From positions 62,001 through 126,000 of the forward strand of contig JAGCCO010000008.1 of NCBI GenBank assembly GCA_017651645.1: DNA of 64,000 nucleotides, in the 5' to 3' direction. Made by a program: the position numbers and the translations under genes. The notes under the pieces were generated by a model. The model saw only the letters and a list, made by a program, of their open reading frames with translations. It ran no database searches and was not told the DNA's origin. Below, in pieces: positions 59,532-64,000 of this stretch; position 1 is the stretch's first letter; each line of letters opens with the position of its first letter. This DNA is from Bacteroidales bacterium. GTDB taxonomy: Bacteria > Bacteroidota > Bacteroidia > Bacteroidales > F082.

Positions 59532-62500
59532 TTACTCTACAATAACCTTCTTCACTTCAACACTATTTCCATTGCTGATACGGACAAAGTATATACCCGT
59601 CTCGCTCAACTGGAGATGCTGCAAACCGTTCACCTCATTGAGGCTGAGAATTTGCTGTCCCATGGCGTTGAACACGCTGACTTGTGAGGTCTGGCGCAAC
59701 GACAAGGTGAAGTCGCCGTTTGAAGGATTGGGATATATTGAGAAGGCCCCTGAGCCTGTCGAAGGGCAGTCTTCCTCTATATTGAGGACGACCTCCGTGG
59801 GCGGCAGCACGATGTAATCCACCCAGACGCAGTCCTGTCCGCCCGTGGCGCCACCGTCTTTTATATAACTCCAGGTGAGGGTATGGCTGCCCTGCGGAAT
59901 CATGTAGCTGACCAAAGTCCAGCCTGACTCACCAGCCCAACGACCCATGCGCTCGTCGTCGACGTAGAAGTTGAGGAAGTCGTAGCCCGTCTCAGTGGAG
60001 GTCCTCACATAGAAACTGATTTCGTTGTCGCAGGCGAAGTCGTAGTCGAGGCTAATCACGGCCTGACAGTTGTGACCCATCTCTGTGGTGTGGGCGCAGT
60101 ATTGGCCTTCGTAGACACCATGGGAAACGATCTCCCAGCCGCCTTCGCCCTCAAACTGCCAGTCGTACTTGCTGAAGTCTCCCGTCTCGAAGTCTTCCAT
60201 CTCGCTGTTCACGTTGACGTAATAGGAGTCATAAATAACATAGCTTCCTGAATAAGTTGCCAGGATGAGTTCAAAGGCGGTAGCGTTCCGGATGTCCGAA
60301 ATGCTGAAGAGGAAATCAACGGTGAAGGTGTCGTCGACGGCCAAGTCGCCTATGTCGAAGGTGTTCTGGTCAAAGACAATCTCAGGCGCGGAGCAGAACA
60401 CACCGAAATGAGTGTCGGGAGAGAGGCTGTGCCCCGTGTTCTTGCCCGTGAAGTGCAGCATGAGGGTCTCACCCGTGTCGGCATGGCCGTTGCCGTTGCC
60501 TTCCACTTCCTCCATGACGGTCGCGATAGGCCCAAAATCGGGGGCGTTGATGGGAATCTCGAACTGGCTCACCCATGTGTCAACGTCATCAGTGCAAGTC
60601 AGGGTGAAGGTGGCCATGAACTGGTCTGGTACATCATCGCTGACCGTAAAGGCAAAGGCGTTTTCGCGGGTTGTAGTGCTGTAGGCGTCGACAATGAGGA
60701 AGTCTGTATACCCGTTTGTGATATCGATGTACTGAGGTTGCTCGCAAGTCAAGGTGGCCGAAACGGCGTATGCACTGTAATTGCCAACATTGCGGAAGGT
60801 CATATTAAGGTTTTGGCTCTCGTTGAAGTCCACCTGACCGTCGGGGTCGTTGAGAGTGTAGCTATCGAAGAGCACATGGGCGCAGTTGGGGTTGTCGAAG
60901 CCGATTTCGAGGTGCTGCGGCCAGCCATTCATGCCAGTGACATAGAGGTCTAGGATATCGTTGTTATTGACGGCAGCAAAGCTCAGTTCAGCCTCTCCGT
61001 TTTCATCGGTGGAGGCCATGGCAATCAGCTCCTCGCCCTTGAACAGGCGGCATTCGAAGTGGTAGACGCCATTGCCGTTTTCATCCTTCACGGTGACAGG
61101 GATGCGGTTGGTGCCGACAGGTAAGGTTGTGGCGCAGTCGATGTTGGGCGTGAAAGGCTCGTCGAACCAAGCACTGAGACCGACATCGCCCATGGCATTG
61201 AGAGCGTAAAATGTCCAGCGCAGCACACCGATTTCGCCGTCCATGGTGATAAAGGGCGAGGTCTGTATCTTACACTCTTTCAAGGCATCGCCGAGACCAG
61301 CCAAGCGTTCATGGCAGTAGGCATCGATGAGTTCGCGGTGGTAATGTGCCGAAGGGCCGTCGCCCATTTGGTTGTACCAGCCATAGCGCGAGTTGCCGAT
61401 GGCGGCCACGGCACCCGTTTGGTTCACGACCATGCGCTCTAAGATGCAGTCGTCAGCGAAGTCGCCGCAGATGCAGCCTTGGCTCTTGAAAATGAAATAG
61501 TTGTGGTCGGTACCATTGGCACCAGCAAACAGGCTCGGTGTGATGTCCCAATTGCTCCAGCCCGCCACATAACCCGTATTGGCATGGCCGAAATGGTTCA
61601 CATATTGGCAGCCGTCGTTGATGGCAGCGGCTAGTTCTTCGGGATCCCACCAATGTGTAGGGGTCTCGTAGACACGTACAAAGTCGTAGTCTTCAGGGTA
61701 GCCATAAGTTGTGTAGCCATTGAAGTTGACTTCACCGATGAGGCGTTCAAGGTCTTGGCTGGCATACACGCCGTCGCCGAGGTGCTCGCCTGCCAGAATA
61801 GGTCTGCGGAACTCGCCCAAAACGGGAGAGGTCAGGTAGCTGAAGGTCTTGGAAAGGATAACCTCCAACTGGTTGGCGTTGTTGAATGGCAGGCGGGCGA
61901 TGGAAAGTTCGGGCAGCAGGTCGTCCTCCCCGACTTCGCCCCATTTGTTGTCACCATCATCGTTCAAGGTGCCATCTAGGCAAGCATAATAAGAATCAGA
62001 GGGTACTTGGTCGTCGTAGCCTTCTTGGGCGTGGCACCAGAGGTTACGGTGGGGCACTAGGTTGACATCGCCGCCGAGGAGTACCATCGAGATGCCGTTG
62101 TTTTCGTATTCTTGGATGATGTAGTTACGGATTTTTTCTTTGTTGTCGCGGCCTGTCATGGCAGCGTAGATGTCTTGCAATGAGGCGATATGGACACGAA
62201 TGCCACGACCGGCATAAAGGGCCACATAATCAGCGAAGCTCTCTACATAGTTCTGCGGTGTGATAAGCAGCATCTCGTATTCCGGTAGGTTGCCATTGCG
62301 GCGGACGTAACTGTTGAGCATCTCGGCATTTTGGGCCAAGCGGTTGATGCTGTTTCTCGTCTCAGGACGCAGCCAGAGTTTGCGGCTGTTGTCAACACGT
62401 GAGGCCTGATACTCAACCGTGACCGATACGGTCTGAGCATAACTGACCTGACCCGATGCAGGTTTGTATTTCACTGGAGTGAAACCACCAAAGGCAAAGG

Positions 62501-62915
62501 AGACCCCATTGAGTATCTGTGTGCTGATCGTGTTGAACTCTTTATTGGGATAGGCTTCGTTGGAGCGGTACAATGCCTCGTTTTTCTCGAAAACCATCGG
62601 GCTGTCATCGGAGATGGGGCGTGACTTTTGCGCAGGAATGAGGTTGTATTGGCCTTCAAGTTCGGTGAAGTCACTCAATGTCACATGGATGGCCGTGGCT
62701 TCGGTGTTGGGCGGCAACATGAGGCTGATGCTTTGCCAAGGCAATTGTGGCTCGCCGACGGTGCCGTTTTGGACGGATTGCTCAAACGAAAGCGTTTGAT
62801 ATTCACCGACTTGTTGAACAGCGGGCTTGCCGAAATGATAAGTGTGTGTAATGTTTTGCGCTGAAGCGAAAACACAAGCTATTGATAGCAATAAGGTAAG
62901 GATAGGTCTTTTCAT
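59532..62915 (-). CDS. Gingipain-like C25 cysteine peptidase with T9SS domain (2)
   Basis: This 1127-aa paralogue of the gene at 54060-57446 has the same order of parts: signal peptide (residues 1-19), propeptide, catalytic His motif N-H-F-G-H-A-N near residue 440 and Cys motif Q-G-C-I-C-G-D-F near 479. Beta-sandwich domains, a jelly-roll domain (about 890-1030) and a T9SS sorting domain (IYPNP, ETGIYFVRI) follow. The linker before the sorting domain encodes P-S-T-G-S-G from a REP-like element (59747-59766). Both active-site motifs are intact. Likely a secreted or surface-anchored protease. Confidence 0.88.
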   Translation of the reverse strand: MKRPILTLLLSIACVFASAQNITHTYHFGKPAVQQVGEYQTLSFEQSVQNGTVGEPQLPWQSISLMLPPNTEATAIHVTLSDFTELEGQYNLIPAQKSRPISDDSPMVFEKNEALYRSNEAYPNKEFNTISTQILNGVSFAFGGFTPVKYKPASGQVSYAQTVSVTVEYQASRVDNSRKLWLRPETRNSINRLAQNAEMLNSYVRRNGNLPEYEMLLITPQNYVESFADYVALYAGRGIRVHIASLQDIYAAMTGRDNKEKIRNYIIQEYENNGISMVLLGGDVNLVPHRNLWCHAQEGYDDQVPSDSYYACLDGTLNDDGDNKWGEVGEDDLLPELSIARLPFNNANQLEVILSKTFSYLTSPVLGEFRRPILAGEHLGDGVYASQDLERLIGEVNFNGYTTYGYPEDYDFVRVYETPTHWWDPEELAAAINDGCQYVNHFGHANTGYVAGWSNWDITPSLFAGANGTDHNYFIFKSQGCICGDFADDCILERMVVNQTGAVAAIGNSRYGWYNQMGDGPSAHYHRELIDAYCHERLAGLGDALKECKIQTSPFITMDGEIGVLRWTFYALNAMGDVGLSAWFDEPFTPNIDCATTLPVGTNRIPVTVKDENGNGVYHFECRLFKGEELIAMASTDENGEAELSFAAVNNNDILDLYVTGMNGWPQHLEIGFDNPNCAHVLFDSYTLNDPDGQVDFNESQNLNMTFRNVGNYSAYAVSATLTCEQPQYIDITNGYTDFLIVDAYSTTTRENAFAFTVSDDVPDQFMATFTLTCTDDVDTWVSQFEIPINAPDFGPIATVMEEVEGNGNGHADTGETLMLHFTGKNTGHSLSPDTHFGVFCSAPEIVFDQNTFDIGDLAVDDTFTVDFLFSISDIRNATAFELILATYSGSYVIYDSYYVNVNSEMEDFETGDFSKYDWQFEGEGGWEIVSHGVYEGQYCAHTTEMGHNCQAVISLDYDFACDNEISFYVRTSTETGYDFLNFYVDDERMGRWAGESGWTLVSYMIPQGSHTLTWSYIKDGGATGGQDCVWVDYIVLPPTEVVLNIEEDCPSTGSGAFSIYPNPSNGDFTLSLRQTSQVSVFNAMGQQILSLNEVNGLQHLQLSETGIYFVRISNGNSVEVKKVIVE
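59747..59766. repeat. REP-like TTCGACAGGCTCAG element, in frame
   Basis: CCCCTGAGCCTGTCGAAGGG, with near-palindromic ends, is read in frame as P-S-T-G-S-G-A before the IYPNP motif. It is related to 46551-46567. Confidence 0.8.
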
Positions 62916-62940
62916 GGAAAAAGGTGCTTAATTTGAGCCG

Positions 62941-62948
62941 CAAATGTA
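62941..62948 (-). promoter_or_regulatory. -7 promoter box of C25 peptidase gene 2
   Basis: The minus strand reads TACATTTG (TAnnTTTG), 25 nt upstream of the ATG at 62915. The rest of the 272-bp gap to 63188 shows nothing I can name. Confidence 0.55.
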
Positions 62949-63187
62949 AATATAATAATTGAACCAAGAAAAAAAAAACGTGTCTCCTGTAATAATATCT
63001 TTCCTTTGTTGTCTAACATGGTGAATGCTGCATCGAAATTGAACGCTTGATGAACGACGACAAAGAATATCATTTTGAACTTTTTCGGGGTGAAATCAAA
63101 TGTTTCTTTGTAATTTGGCGGCTTCAAAAGAGAAAACGGATTTGACAAAACCAAAAGTTGTGCCCGACACGGATAAGGGCCTGAACC

Positions 63188-64000
63188 ATGGAAGAAATGA
63201 CTGGACAAATTGAACAGAAAACAAAAGAGCCAAAGCTTTTCAAGTGGGCCTTATGGTGGGGTCTTGGTATCGTTGTGTTTTGCCTTACTATTTTGATGAT
63301 TAAAGGTGAGAGCTTGGAAGATCTTGGCGCTCCGATGATAGATGCCTTTTATAGAAGGATCTATCAGTTCGGCCTTTTACCCGTCATTCTGTATGTTGGC
63401 TTAGTGGGCCCTATTATGGAGGAGTTTGTATTCAGGTCATGGGGAAACGGAAAATTGTGGACCGGCATAACATCCATATTGCTGATGGCTTTATTTGTTG
63501 CTCCTATTGGATGGTGGGTATCTTTATTGACACTGTTTTTCGGAGCCATTATTCTCATCTGTTTTAATGACGACAGGAAAAAGAAGCTGTTTTGTCTGAT
63601 GATACTCTCATCCATACTTTTTGCAGTAGCTCATGCGGGCAATTACGATGGTGAGGGTCGCTGGTTTATGTTGTTCATTTCTGTTTTGCACAAATTCGGT
63701 TTTGGCCTAGTGGCTTCGTATCTGGTTATCAATTATAGTCTTTTCTGGTCGATGGTGTTACATGCGGTGCATAATTCATTGTTCGCCATACCCTTCTTCG
63801 TGGGTCTCAATGCCGTAAACAAAGAGGTGAAAGTATTTGAAAACGAGGATTTCCATCTTGAAACGCGCACGGTGTTGGTTGAAGACAAGCAGTTGGACAT
63901 GTCGAACAGGTTTTATACAAATGCTGTCAAGAACACATATTTCGGGAATGCGGCTGGCTTTGCCAACCAAGCCATGTATTATGATGTTTGGAATCAAGGT
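63188..64000 (+). CDS. CPBP-family intramembrane protease, 3' end outside the window
   Basis: The frame runs open from the ATG at 63188 to the window edge (271 codons, partial). It has several membrane segments and the CPBP/CAAX-protease motifs: M-E-E-F-V-F-R (EExxxR) at about residues 80-85, F-A-V-A-H (FxxxH) near 146 and H-A-V-H-N near 197. The catalytic glutamates and histidines are present. The last ~65 residues seen are soluble, so the protein has a C-terminal extension beyond the protease core. Substrate unknown. An alternative start at 63197 is possible. Confidence 0.82.
   Translation, partial: MEEMTGQIEQKTKEPKLFKWALWWGLGIVVFCLTILMIKGESLEDLGAPMIDAFYRRIYQFGLLPVILYVGLVGPIMEEFVFRSWGNGKLWTGITSILLMALFVAPIGWWVSLLTLFFGAIILICFNDDRKKKLFCLMILSSILFAVAHAGNYDGEGRWFMLFISVLHKFGFGLVASYLVINYSLFWSMVLHAVHNSLFAIPFFVGLNAVNKEVKVFENEDFHLETRTVLVEDKQLDMSNRFYTNAVKNTYFGNAAGFANQAMYYDVWNQG

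Noticed and set aside
62912..63208. 98-codon minus-strand frame upstream of C25 gene 2
   Set aside because: It overlaps the C25 promoter and the start of the CPBP gene and shows no domain.

Overview
The window looks like chromosome from a Bacteroidales-type bacterium (phylum Bacteroidota), probably host- or gut-associated. The evidence is the recurrent -7 promoter box TAnnTTTG, many type IX secretion (T9SS) C-terminal sorting domains with a YPNP motif, BspA-like leucine-rich repeats, gingipain-like C25 and streptopain-like C10 peptidases, a FeoA-FeoB fusion and a BtuG-like surface lipoprotein. Genus cannot be told from the sequence alone. No tRNA, rRNA, CRISPR array, transposase or phage gene was seen.

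Layout. 1-5159 is a vitamin B12 acquisition locus: the 3' end of a cobalamin riboswitch, two T9SS-sorted surface proteins, a BtuG-like beta-propeller lipoprotein, a strong terminator, a small Cys-rich protein and a BtuF-like binding lipoprotein. 5296-12645 carries a secreted Lcl/DUF1566-like protein, the feo iron locus (minus strand), a small secreted protein of 11-residue repeats, a secreted protein of unknown function with dGTPase, and a MntA-HepT toxin-antitoxin pair. 12860-27169 carries a TPR sensor kinase and a LuxR-type response regulator followed by two giant BspA-like surface proteins (1577 and 2217 aa). 27568-36358 holds tsaD, a tamB-like gene and an AddA-like helicase-nuclease. 36342-50843 (minus strand) holds a C10 peptidase fused to a beta-helix, then three related T9SS proteins that share one C-terminal cassette, in an apparent operon headed by a TPR-HTH regulator. 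51167-64000 holds pyruvate phosphate dikinase, two C25 peptidase paralogues flanking a RelE/ParE-type toxin-antitoxin pair and a calcium-repeat protein, and the start of a CPBP membrane protease.

Most exciting candidate. The two giant BspA-like proteins end in Fib_succ_major/C-type-lectin-like domains. Their last ~47 codons (20007-20147 and 26990-27130) are hypervariable while everything around them is nearly identical. By manual count 34 of 41 differences fall at codon positions 1 or 2 and 29 of 41 involve adenine. The windows sit just before the stop codon and are followed by a nearly identical 67-nt flank and a strong inverted repeat. This is the anatomy of diversity-generating retroelement (DGR) variable regions, although no reverse transcriptase or template repeat lies in the window. 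The same 141-nt variable window occurs a third time inside the first protein. Both genes share a promoter with a TAAGTAA-N2-TTACTTA palindrome, and the upstream two-component system is a natural candidate regulator.

Other points of note: palindromic elements inserted in frame in three T9SS sorting domains, one T9SS protein split by a single in-frame TAA, an apparent ATT start for tamB, and a remnant of the tsaD 3' end between the two giant genes that suggests tandem duplication.
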